From the NCBI GenBank assembly GCA_001600695.1, contig BCKQ01000012.1, forward strand, positions 457,312 through 521,311: 64,000 nucleotides of DNA, read 5' to 3'. The notes beneath the pieces are model-generated. The model was not told the DNA's origin, ran no database searches, and saw only the letters and a list, made by a program, of their open reading frames with translations. Position numbers and translations under genes: made by a program. Position 1 is the first letter of the stretch; the number at the start of each line of letters is the position of its first letter. Shown piece by piece: positions 9,961 to 20,945 of the stretch. The DNA is from Ascoidea asiatica (lineage: Eukaryota; Ascomycota; Saccharomycetes; Ascoideales; Ascoideaceae).

Positions 9961-11082
9961 ATGAATTCAAATAGTGGTGATGAAGAAAATCCAATTTTAG
10001 AAAAACTTTCGAATAATGCAAAAAGGTTATATAATGAAATGAAAAAAAAAATGGAATTTTTTTATGATACAAAACAATTACAAAATTTAATAAAAATTAA
10101 AAAACAAACAGATTTAGTTAATATAATTCAAGAATTAATTGATTTTAAATTAATTAAACCTGGTAAACAAGATGGTATATTAAAATTTAAAATAATTTCA
10201 TTAGAAATTTCAAAAAATTTTCAAAATTTAAATAAAGAAGAATCTTTAATTTATTCATATATTGAATCAAGTGGTAGAAGTGGAATTTGGACAAAAACTA
10301 TAAAATTAAGAACAAATTTACATCAACATATTGTTAATAAAGTTTTAAAAAATTTAGAAAATCAAAGATTTATTAAAAATATTAAAAGTGTTAAAAATCC
10401 ATCAAGAAAAATTTATATGTTATATAATTTACAACCAAGTATTGAAATTACTGGTGGTCCATGGTTTACAGATAATGAATTAGATACTGAATTTATAAAA
10501 ACTTTATTAAATGTTATTTGGAGATTTATAACTTCAAAATCATTTCCAATGGCATTTAAATCAAAACCCAAAAGAAAACATTCCAAGTTAAAAATTGATA
10601 ATAATAATAATAATAATAATAATGAATATAATTTTGATGCAATTAATTCAAATTTAAATGATTTACCAAATATTGATGAAATTTTATTATTTATTAGAAA
10701 TTCAAATTTAACAGAAGTTAATTTAAATCCAAATGATATAAGAAGTTTATGTAATGTATTAATTTATGAAGATAAATTAGAAAAATTATTAGATTTAAGT
10801 GGTAATGAAGTTTATAAATCAACTTTACAATCAATTATTGAAATTAGATCTGAACAATTGAATTTAAATGTTGATGATGATGATGATGATGAAGATCAAG
10901 ATGATGATCAAGATGCTAATCAAGTATCAAAAAATATGATAGATGATTATAATAATACATATGATAGTGATGATGATAGTGATTATAATGAATATAGTAT
11001 ATTTGATTATCATACTTTAATACCTCCAAATGTGAATGATGATCCAGATATTATTTATTTAGATGATTGGAATAATATATAA
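9961..11082 (+). CDS. RPC34: RNA polymerase III subunit C34 (RPC6)
   Basis: A 373-residue protein matching the pol III-specific subunit that helps open the promoter and contacts TFIIIB. The N-terminal two-thirds contains the tandem winged helices (about 10-80 and 90-150), including the block S-G-R-S-G-I-W-T-K and L-E-x-Q-R-F-I-K. Next comes the conserved G-G-P-W-F-T-D-N-E-L-D-x-E-F-I segment near residue 165. Saccharomyces Rpc34 is about 317 residues; the extra length here is a poly-Asn insert (about 216-222) and an acidic Asp-rich stretch (about 303-345). The C-terminus has no cysteine cluster, so the iron-sulphur site reported for metazoan orthologues is absent, as in other yeasts. The protein would act in the nucleus. 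Confidence 0.93.
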   Translation: MNSNSGDEENPILEKLSNNAKRLYNEMKKKMEFFYDTKQLQNLIKIKKQTDLVNIIQELIDFKLIKPGKQDGILKFKIISLEISKNFQNLNKEESLIYSYIESSGRSGIWTKTIKLRTNLHQHIVNKVLKNLENQRFIKNIKSVKNPSRKIYMLYNLQPSIEITGGPWFTDNELDTEFIKTLLNVIWRFITSKSFPMAFKSKPKRKHSKLKIDNNNNNNNNEYNFDAINSNLNDLPNIDEILLFIRNSNLTEVNLNPNDIRSLCNVLIYEDKLEKLLDLSGNEVYKSTLQSIIEIRSEQLNLNVDDDDDDEDQDDDQDANQVSKNMIDDYNNTYDSDDDSDYNEYSIFDYHTLIPPNVNDDPDIIYLDDWNNI

Positions 11083-11196
11083 TATATAATATATAATATA
11101 TAATCTATAATTTATGATATATAATTAATACAGTAGGTATATTAATAAAGTATGTATATATATATATATATAGTAAATAAGTAAATAATTTTATAA

Positions 11197-12243
11197 TTAT
11201 TCTTTTGAAGTCATTGGTAAAACATTATTTCTTTGTTCATTTGCTTTTTGTTTTTGTTTTGCAACAGCATAAACTAAACCTGCAGAAAAACCTAAGAAAA
11301 TAGAAGAAACAGATAAGAAATTAACTGAAGCATCAAAAAATATTAAACCAGATAAAGCAATTGGTAATTTATTTAAAGCACCAACCATTGAATAAGTTGT
11401 TGAAGAAGTTACTCTTACACACCATGCAGAACAATAAGAAATACCAACAGAAGCTAAACCAGAAAAAATCATTGAAATAATTATTGAATTTTTTTGATCT
11501 TCAGGAAAATTTAATAATAAATTTTCTTTTGACCAATCTTCAATTAAAATTGTTGAAATTATTAAAATTGGAATTGATAATAAATTATTATAAAACATAG
11601 TATCAAAATCTTTAAAATTTGTTAATTTAATTCTTTTTCTCATATAAAGTACAAAAGTTGCACTTGCAAAACAATTTGAAAACATCCAATAATAACCTAA
11701 ATTTAAACCAAAAATTGATAAAGAATTTGAAATTGGATTACCATTAATATCTAATTCAATTGTATCAGAATTTGAAATACTACGTTTATCATCACCTAAA
11801 GCTGCAACAACAGATGATAAAACCATTAAAATAAATGAAGATAATGACATTGAAGTTACTTTACCACCAAACCAAAGTACTTCACCATAAGCAATTAAAA
11901 TTATTGTTAAATTTTTAAAAATTGTATAAATTGGAATTGAAAGATATTGAATTGCTTTTGAAGAAGTATAAATCATTAAAACTAATAATAAAGAAATTGG
12001 AAACCAATTTTTTGCTTCTTGATAATTAAATTCTCTATAATTTATTAATTTAAAAGTTTTTAAAAAAAATATCATTAATATACAAACAATTGATTGTATT
12101 GCTAATAATAAGAAATTTAAATTATAATTTGGATTACCAGATAAAACATATTTATTTGTTAAAGTCATTAAAATTGAAGAAAAACAATAACATGCTATGG
12201 AAACAGGTCCTGAATTAACAACAGAAGATAATTTTTTCTCCAT
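11197..12243 (-). CDS. VRG4: Golgi GDP-mannose transporter
   Basis: A 348-residue polytopic protein of the nucleotide-sugar transporter family, carrying GDP-mannose into the Golgi lumen for glycosylation. About ten hydrophobic segments are visible. Both diagnostic motifs of Vrg4 are present: F-Y-N-N (in the fifth to sixth helix region) and G-A-L-N-K-L-P near residue 293, the GDP-mannose-binding signature. Length is close to the Saccharomyces protein (337, from memory). The start M-E-K-K-L-S-S is followed by a short cytosolic tail and the first helix. It converges with RPC34 across only ~110 bases, which contain a (TA)n tract at 11156-11171. Confidence 0.95.
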   Translation of the reverse strand: MEKKLSSVVNSGPVSIACYCFSSILMTLTNKYVLSGNPNYNLNFLLLAIQSIVCILMIFFLKTFKLINYREFNYQEAKNWFPISLLLVLMIYTSSKAIQYLSIPIYTIFKNLTIILIAYGEVLWFGGKVTSMSLSSFILMVLSSVVAALGDDKRSISNSDTIELDINGNPISNSLSIFGLNLGYYWMFSNCFASATFVLYMRKRIKLTNFKDFDTMFYNNLLSIPILIISTILIEDWSKENLLLNFPEDQKNSIIISMIFSGLASVGISYCSAWCVRVTSSTTYSMVGALNKLPIALSGLIFFDASVNFLSVSSIFLGFSAGLVYAVAKQKQKANEQRNNVLPMTSKE

Positions 12244-12889
12244 TTTTATAAATTATATATGAAATATTTTAGATTAATGGATGGAATGGATAAATGAAGT
12301 TGATAATATGAAAAAATAATGTAAGATAGAATATATTTATATTATATATATTATATTATATTATATATATATATATCTTTATATATATAAATTTATATAT
12401 GTGTATATTTATATATGAATATTGATATGGATATTAATAAAGGATATTAATAAAGGATATTGGATATTGGATATATAAATATTAATATTAAATATAAGAA
12501 AATTCAGTACTTTGTAAAAGTATTTATATATATATTTAATCTTGATATTTTTCAATAGATAAAATAGTTAGTTAGTTATCTTTGAAGTATTTGGAGTATT
12601 TTTGATAAATTTCTTATTTTTGATTATTTTTGAATATTTTTGATTATTTTTGAATATTTTTGATATTTTTGATATTTTTAGCATTTTTAGTATGTTTTCA
12701 GTATTTTTGATGTGGATGAGGTGGTTACAACTGTTAAGTATGGAAAAAGGCAGAAAAGAAACCAGAAAGCTGGCAATTTCACTGCTATTTCAGCGCAGAA
12801 GTTAGTTTGTCCACCAGGGCCACCGCGGTGGTAGCGCGCGGAGCAGCAGCACCCGCATATCTGGTTTGCGGAACTGGGATTTAGGTGTT
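12244..12889. other. Intergenic: VRG4 promoter, simple repeats, small GC island
   Basis: The first 300 bases are TATA-type AT repeats in the VRG4 upstream region. From 12600 to 12720 the sequence is a degenerate run of TTTTTGAATAT/TTTTTGATTAT units. At 12780-12880 there is an abrupt GC-rich patch with a perfect 12-bp palindrome, CCACCGCGGTGG, at 12820-12831. Confidence 0.6.
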
Positions 12890-13048
12890 GATTGTAGTTC
12901 GAACGAAATATCTAATTATTACTAAGAAGATATCTAATTCAAATTATAAACAATTGTTAATTAAAATATAAAATATATAAAAATTATATAAAAAATATGG
13001 GAGGTAAGTGCCCAATTTATATTAGTGGAAAATAGGAGCGGGCACCCA
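12890..13048 (+). repeat. 159-bp dispersed repeat, copy 1
   Basis: Begins GATTGTAGTTCGAAC and ends near ACCCA. It matches 47345-47503 along its full 159 bp with few differences and no net length change, and similarity stops at both ends. The start holds GTTCGAAC, which resembles a pol III B box, so a SINE is possible; a short solo LTR (TGTAG...CCCA) is the alternative. No target-site duplication is obvious. Confidence 0.75.
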
Positions 13049-13778
13049 CGCTCTCTACCCAGACAGCTGGAAGTGGAAGATAAGCGCGGAAGAGGGAATG
13101 CTGCCAGCCACACACTGGTTTGGAACACAGGTAAGCCCTGTTTCAATGGGAACCACCAACGCGCCGAGCAGTGTTAGCCGCAGAGATAATGCATGTGCCT
13201 TTCTCTGTCTCTACAACTGGAGGGTTACCCGCGTGCACCTTTTTTCCCTGGCATTCTCCTTCTTTTTTGCTTTTCTCTTTTCTCTTTTCTCTTTTCTTCT
13301 TTTGCTTTTGCTTTTGCTGTTGCTTTTGCTTTTTTTTCATTTCGCGTTTCGTGTCTCACTCGCCACTATCACACTTGCCACAACGAGGAGGTAAATTTTT
13401 AAAAAGGAAATGTTTAATTTTGATTTCCGGTTTAAACTCGGTCATTCCGGCGATGTTCCGGGGGTGTTTGAAATAAAATAAAATAAAATAAAATAAAATA
13501 AAATAAAATAAAATAAAATAAAATAAAATAAAATAATAAATAAATAAAAAATATCAATTTCAATGTCAATATCAATATCAAATCAATTAGATAAGAAAGA
13601 TCTATAGGAAAGATCTATTAATATAAAATATAATATCATTCAAAGAAAAGTAATAAGCTAAAAGATTCTTATTATTCCTTTTTAGTTACTTTATTCATTA
13701 AATTCCCCAATATTCCGATATTCTATACTATTTCATCATTTTATTCAATTTCAAAAAAAATCAATCAATCATTTAAAA
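13049..13778. other. GC-mixed intergenic with pyrimidine tract and AAATA microsatellite
   Basis: Positions 13050-13430 have raised GC and a long CTTTT/TTGCTTT pyrimidine-rich tract (13250-13340). The open frames there are low-complexity and I do not call them genes. At 13471-13533 lies an (AAATA)n microsatellite of about 12-13 units. The remaining ~240 bases are the OTU2 promoter. Confidence 0.6.
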
Positions 13779-14777
13779 ATGAGTGAAATTTCAAATAATA
13801 TTGAAATAAATAAAAATATTCATAATGACAATAATGATAATGATGATAATATAGAAAATGAAAGAAATTCTTTAATTAAATCTCAAGAAGTTGAAAAAAA
13901 TCAATTATTAATTCAAATTAAAGATTTAAAAAAATCTATAACTAAAAAAAATAAAAAAATTATTTTAAATCAATGTAATCAATTAAAACAAAAATTATCA
14001 CTTAATCATAAAAATCAATTAAATGATTTTTATAAAAAATATAATATTAATGAATCTAATATAAATATACCTGAAATTACTTCAACTTCAACTTCAACTT
14101 CAACTGAAATTAAAAAAAAAAGAAATAGACAAAAAGAAAAATTAATTAAAAGACAAGAAAAAATAAATGAAATTAAAAAAAATGCTGAATTAGAATATCA
14201 AAATGATTTAAAAAATAATAAAATTGAAATTGAAAATAAAAAATTAATTGAATTTGAAAATTTTAATAAAATTTATAATAAATTTAATTTAAAACCATTT
14301 AAAATTATTCAAGATGGTAATTGTTTATTTAATTCAATATCTCATCAAATTTTTATAAATTATAATTTAAATTATAATAATTTCAAATTACGTCAAATTT
14401 CTTCAAATCAAATTAAAAAAAATTATGAAAAATATTTACCATATTTAATTAATAATAATTTAAAAAATTATTGTAATGAAATTTTAAAAAATTTAAAATG
14501 GGGTAGTGATTTAGAAGCTGTTGCAATTAGTGATTATTTAAAAATTCCAATAACTATATTTATTTCAAATGGTAATCCAATTAAAATTAATCATAATTTT
14601 AAAGATTTTGATAATAAAATTGATTTAAAAATTGGTTTTTATAATTATATTTATGATGCTTTACCCCATTATAATTCTTTAATATCTATAAATAATGATC
14701 AAAATAATGACAATAATAATGACAATAATAATGATCAAAATATTGATAATAATAATGAAATTGAATCTACTTTTTAA
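13779..14777 (+). CDS. OTU2: OTU-domain cysteine protease, Otu2-like
   Basis: A 332-residue protein with the layout of OTUD6/Otu2 deubiquitinases: an N-terminal coiled-coil region rich in Lys/Glu/Gln (about 35-160), then a compact OTU domain. The catalytic Asp-Gly-Asn-Cys block lies at D179 to nucleophile C182, followed by L-F-x-S-I. The catalytic His is in L-P-H-Y (H297), close to the end, with the usual aromatic neighbour. Saccharomyces Otu2 is about 307 residues; orthologues associate with ribosomes and remove ubiquitin. The C-terminal 25 residues are an Asn/Asp repeat of no evident function. Confidence 0.88.
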   Translation: MSEISNNIEINKNIHNDNNDNDDNIENERNSLIKSQEVEKNQLLIQIKDLKKSITKKNKKIILNQCNQLKQKLSLNHKNQLNDFYKKYNINESNINIPEITSTSTSTSTEIKKKRNRQKEKLIKRQEKINEIKKNAELEYQNDLKNNKIEIENKKLIEFENFNKIYNKFNLKPFKIIQDGNCLFNSISHQIFINYNLNYNNFKLRQISSNQIKKNYEKYLPYLINNNLKNYCNEILKNLKWGSDLEAVAISDYLKIPITIFISNGNPIKINHNFKDFDNKIDLKIGFYNYIYDALPHYNSLISINNDQNNDNNNDNNNDQNIDNNNEIESTF

Positions 14778-15440
14778 ATTTATATATATATAATGTATAT
14801 ATTACACTTATTGTACTGATTAATTTATAATATTCTACATTGCCTCGTATTTTACACATTTACTTCAAAAAGTCTTTAAATATTCACATATTCACATATT
14901 CACATAATTTAGTGTTTTTGTAATTAAGTTTGATCTTGTAGGACCCTTTAATTTTCCAAGCTAAGCCACATTATTGAAATTAATAATTTAAATAATAATT
15001 AAAGGGTTGAAAGGGTAAAAAAGCTAAAAGAAATTCAAAAATAAAGCAGCACTTTATAACAAAATATAAAATTATTTAAATAGTAGCATATTCTAATTAC
15101 CTTTAACTGCTTTTTTTATAAACACTAATTCAATTTTTTATTTACTTTATTTGAGGCAAATTTATGGAATTTGATTAAAAAGCCAAGACACTAAATTTCA
15201 CCCAATTAATTTTATCAATTTTATTTATTCAATCAATAACAAATATAAATATCTAATATGAATATCTAATTTGATGAAATACATTGCTTTATTATTGTAG
15301 TTGCAATTTTTTCTTATTATTTTCATTTATAAATATTAAAATAATATAAATATGAGTTAAAATTCATTTATTAAAATGTTTACTTTTCAATTTTAAAAAC
15401 TCATTATATAAAATTTGAATTATAAATAATTTCATCAAAA
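14778..15440. other. Intergenic spacer
   Basis: AT-rich spacer between OTU2 and the cell-wall gene. A short ATTCACAT repeat lies near 14880-14905. I see no RNA gene or ORF. Confidence 0.6.
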
Positions 15441-16883
15441 ATGTTTTTTAAAAATCAATTTATAAAATTTTTCATATTCTTTATCTTTTTTAATAGAATT
15501 TATTGTGGAATATTACCAATTAAAAAAGAATTAAATGAACGTTTATCACTTTTAACACTTACTTCAGATTCAACTTCAACTTCAACTTCAAATACAAATA
15601 CATTATCTGTAACTACAAGTATTAAAGCAACACCAAAAGCATTACTTAAAACTTCATCATCTTCTTTAACAATTTCAAATTTAATTCCTTCTTCAACTTC
15701 ATCTTCAACTTCAGAATTATTATTATCATGTCAAAATTCAAATAATGAAATTTGTTTAAAAGCAAATTCAATTTCAAATTCTTCAATTTGTTCAAGAAAA
15801 AATTCAACAATTGAAGCTTTAAAATGTTTATGTGAAATTTTATCAATTAAAGATTATTGGAATTATTTATATGAATGTTATAATTGTAATTCAAATAATG
15901 AAATTTTAAATATTAATGAAACTTTAGTTAATTCATTTAAAGAAGGATTTTGTGATTATATTAATGAAGTACCAGAAAAAACAATAACTTCAGTTTATGT
16001 AACAAAAACAATTTTTACATTAAAATCAACATTATCAACATTATCAACATTATCAACATATTCAAATTTAAATTCAAAGTTAATTGAATCATCATTAATG
16101 AAAATTTCTTCAATTCCAATTACAACTGAATATACAGAAACTTTAATAAATATTATTCCAATATATTCAACAGAAACAAATATAAATTCTCTTGAATCAC
16201 AAAATTTACCAATATCATATAGATCACCAAATTTATCAATTTATAAATATATTTCTTCAAATACTTTTAATTCTAATAGTATTGGTAAAAGACAAAATAA
16301 TTTTAATTTAAATAATGAACTTGATTCTCTTTTAAGTTCAGATTTAGATTCAGATTCAATTCTAGATTCTGATTCAATTCTAGATTCAGATTCAAAGTCA
16401 GATGAAAATAATGATAAAGAGGGTAATTCAAATGAGAATAATGATAAAGATGAAACAGAAGTTGAAGTTGAAGATTATGGAGAAGATAATAGTGATAATA
16501 TTGAAGATGACACAATTAATGATGATGACGATAATGATAATGATGATGATGATAATGAGGATGATATTGATGATATACAAATAAGTAATTCTACAATATC
16601 AACAAATCAATCGAATTTAAATGATAATACTGATAGTAGTGATGGTAGTGATAGTATTGTGAATAATGATAATACAACTAATGATGAAGAGAGTGATGGA
16701 AGTGATTCTTCCAGTTCTGGAACGAATGCTAATGCAGATTCAGATAGTGATAGTGATACAAAGAGTAGTACTAATAGTGATACTAATAGTGAAGCACAAT
16801 CAGATAATTCAAATATTGTTAGTATTTCCATCAAGAGTATATTCTGTATTATTGGAATCAATATAATTTTTCTTTTATTATAA
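15441..16883 (+). CDS. Secreted, probably GPI-anchored cell-wall protein with an 8-Cys region
   Basis: A 480-residue protein with an N-terminal signal peptide (about 1-22, hydrophobic F/I-rich core) and a C-terminal hydrophobic tail after a Ser/Asn stretch, as expected for a GPI-anchor signal. After a Ser/Thr-rich segment comes a cysteine-bearing region (about residues 95-175) with eight Cys, including C-L-C and C-Y-N-C. The spacing loosely recalls small extracellular Cys domains such as CFEM but I cannot assign it. Downstream are Ser/Thr stretches, three tandem L-D-S-D-S-I units near residue 300, and a long Asp/Asn/Ser acidic region. A K-R dipeptide near 284 could be a Kex2 site. Likely a wall mannoprotein; function unknown. 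Confidence 0.7.
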   Translation: MFFKNQFIKFFIFFIFFNRIYCGILPIKKELNERLSLLTLTSDSTSTSTSNTNTLSVTTSIKATPKALLKTSSSSLTISNLIPSSTSSSTSELLLSCQNSNNEICLKANSISNSSICSRKNSTIEALKCLCEILSIKDYWNYLYECYNCNSNNEILNINETLVNSFKEGFCDYINEVPEKTITSVYVTKTIFTLKSTLSTLSTLSTYSNLNSKLIESSLMKISSIPITTEYTETLINIIPIYSTETNINSLESQNLPISYRSPNLSIYKYISSNTFNSNSIGKRQNNFNLNNELDSLLSSDLDSDSILDSDSILDSDSKSDENNDKEGNSNENNDKDETEVEVEDYGEDNSDNIEDDTINDDDDNDNDDDDNEDDIDDIQISNSTISTNQSNLNDNTDSSDGSDSIVNNDNTTNDEESDGSDSSSSGTNANADSDSDSDTKSSTNSDTNSEAQSDNSNIVSISIKSIFCIIGINIIFLLL

Positions 16884-19160
16884 TTAAGAAATATAGGAAT
16901 TATTGATTCTCAATGATTTACTTATATATTTATTTATAATGTATAATTATATAAAATCAAGAGTGGCACAATATCCAAAATTTAATATATACCTAAGAAA
17001 TAAACAATCTTTGGAAACAATTCTTTTGTTTCTCTTTACTGAGAATGATTCCACTGATGAAGATATTGCAAGATTGAACAGAAAAGAATCTGCAGTGGCA
17101 AAGGAAGATGCAACGTCAACGCCAGCACGATTCAAACAGAAAAAAGAGACAAGCCACGCGCTGCGCCTCTGCTGCTCCACTGCACACCGTAAACGGAAGC
17201 CACTCTATACCAGCCACACCTAGCCAAACCTGCTTTAATCAACAATCAACAATAAACAACAACACTTTACACAATCTTAGCAGAAACACAACAATCTCTA
17301 CAATATTCAAAAGCTGAGAATGAGAAGAAGTGAGCTGTTGAAGGAAACTAGCAAAAGTCTCACAAGCAGCAGATGAACTTCGAAAAGGATGTTGTTCAGG
17401 TTAGAATATTTTCACACTGCCTGAATTAAAGTCTCTTAAATGTTCTTCAAGGGGCCTGTGATTCACTTCTTCTTGGATTTAAAAGCTCAAATTTATACCA
17501 ACCTTGACAATATTCAAGATTTAACTCCATCTTTCTACATTATTTATCTATCTTTACCACTCAAAACCACAAATGTGGTCTCTACTCGCCGGCTATAAAG
17601 GCACAGAACTATTATAACCACCTATTTTTCACCTTCATTGGACTTCTAAGAAGATATATTTATTTATTATATTTTTTAGGAATTTCATTTTTGAATGCCT
17701 CAAAATATTATTTCACAACATTTAAAAATTGAAATTGTTTTCAAAATGTTATTAGATTACTTGAATTGAATTGAATTGAATTGAATTAAACACTTTCTAG
17801 AACAGAATGTTATTGAATTGAAATATTTTGAAAAATTTGATATAAATATGAAGATTAATCACCTTTCTTTTTTCACATAATCTTTATAATTTCTTTCATT
17901 GAATATTATTTAATTATTCTCAAAGATGTAGTGACTCTAAAATTGAACAAAAAATCGTACCCCATATAATGTAAGCTAAATTTAAATTTAAACTAATAAC
18001 CACTTTAAAGTATATCATTTATAATCATTTATAATTAAATATAATGATGAATCAACCAAGACAAAATTTCAATAATCATTTCAATCCCAATATTAGAAAA
18101 AGAAAAAAAAATATTTTTTCTATTTTCTATGATTTTAAAATTGCTCACTGAATTTAATTTTAGTGAAATTTCAATATAATAACCATACTTTTAATCTAAA
18201 TCATTTCAACATATTTCATAACTAACAATATTTTTTTCAATTAATTACAAAGATTTATAAAATTTTCAATAAAAATTATTAATATCAAATTTGGAAAACA
18301 CGAAATTCTGCACCGTGGTGTATGTATGCGGGTCAGGATTTTTTTTTTTTTTTTCGGTGTTTTAAAATGAATCAAAATTTTAATAAATTTAATTAATTTT
18401 AAAACTGTGAAAAGAAATCAAAAAAAAAAAAAAACATTGAAAAGTAAAAAGAAAAAGTATTTTTAGAGTAAATTAATTGAATGAACAAATCAGATTATAA
18501 TTGATTGTTTCTATTATGACTTAAATTTTTCACAATTATTTTATAATTCTAATAAATATCTTTTAAAAGTTTTAAACCGAGGTTTTTTTTTTCTATGAAC
18601 TATTATTCCGCAATACAGTATAATGAAACCAAACGCGGAACAATGCAGTACATCTGTCAAAAATATTATCCTAAATCATGTAGTCAAATGCAAGTGGTTT
18701 TTAGAATAAGAAAAAAGAAAAGCAAAAAAAAGAAAGGGTTTTAAAAAAAGTTTTAGAAAAAAATTATAGATATAATTAAAGCTAAAATTGTAATCATAAC
18801 TACTATTCTATTTGATATATTCATAAGAAATTGACACTTTATATCATGGAATTTATAAAAAGTATATATAAAAAACAATAAATTTATTTATATATCAATT
18901 CAATTATGATTTATCTGGTTTTTTGACGTTTTTAATTTAAAATTTTAAGAGTTTCTAAAAATTTTTAAAATTAATTAATTCATTCATCCTAAAAAAAAAA
19001 TGATATAAAATGGATAGTTTCACTTCTTTATTTTTTTAAACAATTTAATGAAAATTTTTAATTATCAACACTTTCATTATTATTAGTGTGATTAACCTTT
19101 AACAATTTATAATCAAGTCGAAAAACAATCTATTGAAGTATTATTTGTGAATTAGTAAAA
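16884..19160. other. Large intergenic region (2.3 kb)
   Basis: No gene I can support. A patch at about 17040-17240 has higher GC and a 106-codon frame (16903-17223) with mixed codon use, but no recognisable domain and an abrupt base-composition shift inside it. A TTGAA pentamer is repeated about five times at 17761-17787. The rest is AT-rich with A and T runs (18335-18355, 18420-18435). Confidence 0.5.
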
Positions 19161-20153
19161 ATGGATGAAATTGGTGAAATTGGTGAAATTGGTGAAGTTG
19201 ATGAAATGGAAGATGAAATGGAAGATGATGATTTAACCATTACTGCTCCAGCTTCTCCATCAATTTCATTATCTAATTCATTAATCTCATCTTTTTCTAT
19301 TGTTGAAACTCCTGATCAATTTGCTGATCAATGTAATTATGGTCTTAATAATAAATTTATCAATGCTCAACCTTTTGGTAATTCTTTACCTATTTTTTTA
19401 AGACTTTTTTCTGAATTTGCTACTCAAATCAAATCATATCGTTATTTTGGTAATACTATGATATTTGATGTTGCAATGTCAGAAGTAGAATTATTTAAAA
19501 ATAAAGTTCAATATCTTTTTAAAGAATTATTTTTTTTAGAAACAGGATTTATTAATTTTTCAGTTTGGAGACCAGATGCTTTTGATGATTTTGATTGTCA
19601 TACAATTTTCAATTTAGAAGGAAATATGTATAATGTTCATTTTCATTTTCAAAGAAAAGAATGTATTTCAATTATTCATTCGAATAATCAAAATATTCCT
19701 TTTCTTCCATTTAAAGTCTTACCTTTTGAGAATTTAACTAATTTAAGTTTAAAATCTATGCATTTATTTGAATTTCCTAATGCAATTTTATCTTTAAATT
19801 CTTTAAAAAATTTAGATTTAAGTAATAATCTTATTGAAACTATTCCAAATTTATTTAATTTAAATCATTTGAAAAAAATTTATTTATCTGAGAATATTAT
19901 TACTGCATTTCCTAATAGTTTTTTATTTAGTACTCCAGATTTAGAAAATATTGATTTATCAAATAATTGTATTAAAGAATTAATTATTCCTGGAAATTTT
20001 TTCAACTTAAACACTAATTCTGAAGCAGAATTTGGTTTTAATAATTTAAAAAAATTAATTTTAAAAAATAATATTTTACCTAAAGCTGATTTTGCATTAT
20101 ATGAAGAACAATTTAAGCTAATTTTTCCAGAAGGAGATTTAAGATTATATTAA
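19161..20153 (+). CDS. Leucine-rich-repeat protein, function unknown
   Basis: A 330-residue protein. It opens with E-I-G repeats and an acidic stretch (1-30), then a Ser-rich linker. A middle region of ~120 residues is rich in aromatics and resembles no family I know. About five leucine-rich repeats follow from about 190 to 320, with L-x-x-L-x-L-S-x-N-x-[IL] spacing. There is no signal peptide or membrane segment, so it is probably cytosolic or nuclear and likely mediates a protein contact. The gene stands alone between two spacers. Confidence 0.8.
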   Translation: MDEIGEIGEIGEVDEMEDEMEDDDLTITAPASPSISLSNSLISSFSIVETPDQFADQCNYGLNNKFINAQPFGNSLPIFLRLFSEFATQIKSYRYFGNTMIFDVAMSEVELFKNKVQYLFKELFFLETGFINFSVWRPDAFDDFDCHTIFNLEGNMYNVHFHFQRKECISIIHSNNQNIPFLPFKVLPFENLTNLSLKSMHLFEFPNAILSLNSLKNLDLSNNLIETIPNLFNLNHLKKIYLSENIITAFPNSFLFSTPDLENIDLSNNCIKELIIPGNFFNLNTNSEAEFGFNNLKKLILKNNILPKADFALYEEQFKLIFPEGDLRLY

Positions 20154-20945
20154 AATTTGAAAATAAAGAAATTATAAATTTTTGAATTAATGATTATTGA
20201 TAATTTGTTAAATATTATATAAAAACCCCTTACTTATAAGATAAAATTGTGATTAAATATTTCTAAGAAAAATTTCTAATTTTCCTTTATATATTTTTCT
20301 TACATTTATTTTATTTTATCTTTATAATTATTTGAAATAACCTTTTTATATAATATTAATAAACAAATATCTTTTAAATTCCTTTACAAATGTAATATTT
20401 TTGTTTGCCATATAAAATGAGATAACTAGTCTATTTTGAAGACACAATTTCTATTTTACTATTATATTCTAGCCTACATTCATCAATTAACAATTCCAGG
20501 AGTTTGATTTTGCAAGAGAATTAGATTCTCTTTCATATATACTTACTAGTTATCGATCTATGAAAGCAATCATTATTCAATTTCTATTTACTGAGCAAAG
20601 TCGATTAAATATGAAATATAAGAGAAAGAAAAAAGTGATACCTTTTTTTGAATTTGCCACTAAAGACTGAATTTTCATTTATTCGTTTACAAAACAAATC
20701 AACGGAGAAATCTCCGGGGGAGAAGAAGCCTTTTTCTTCTTATCTCCGGCACTGAAGAAATCTCGTCAGGGCAAAAATTATTCTCGTATGAAGACTTTGA
20801 ATAAAGGAATAAAAAAAAAAGATATAAAACAAGGAGGAAAGAACTGATTAAATGTGAGAGTGAAAGTAAGAGAGGTTTACTTGAGTTCTTTGCTTATGTT
20901 AAAAGCCAGATCAGAAAGTAGTAAATATACAATAAATACTTAATA
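20154..20945. other. GLO1 upstream region
   Basis: AT-rich 3' flank of the LRR gene to about 20640, then the GC-richer GLO1 upstream region with the inverted repeats listed next. No ORF. Confidence 0.6.
20703..20749. promoter_or_regulatory. Nested inverted repeats with CGG/CCG triplets upstream of GLO1
   Basis: CGGAGA-AA-TCTCCG (20703-20716) is a perfect inverted repeat and reads as CGG-N8-CCG, the layout of a site for a Zn2Cys6 dimer. It overlaps a second, longer imperfect inverted repeat (20714-20749) whose arms are CCGG-GGGAGAAGAAG and CTTCTT-ATCTCCGG. The pair ends ~200 bases upstream of the GLO1 start. Binding is inferred from form only. Confidence 0.45.

Noticed and set aside
13098-13476. 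Four overlapping frames of 65-101 codons on both strands
   Set aside because: They cover a pyrimidine-rich low-complexity tract, overlap each other in different frames and show no recognisable protein features.
17050-17100. Possible C/D-box snoRNA (CTGATGAAGATA)
   Set aside because: A C-box-like string is present but no properly placed D box or terminal stem could be found.
16903-17223. 106-codon frame after the cell-wall gene
   Set aside because: It crosses an abrupt composition change, has no domain and starts in AT-rich 3' flank; probably chance.
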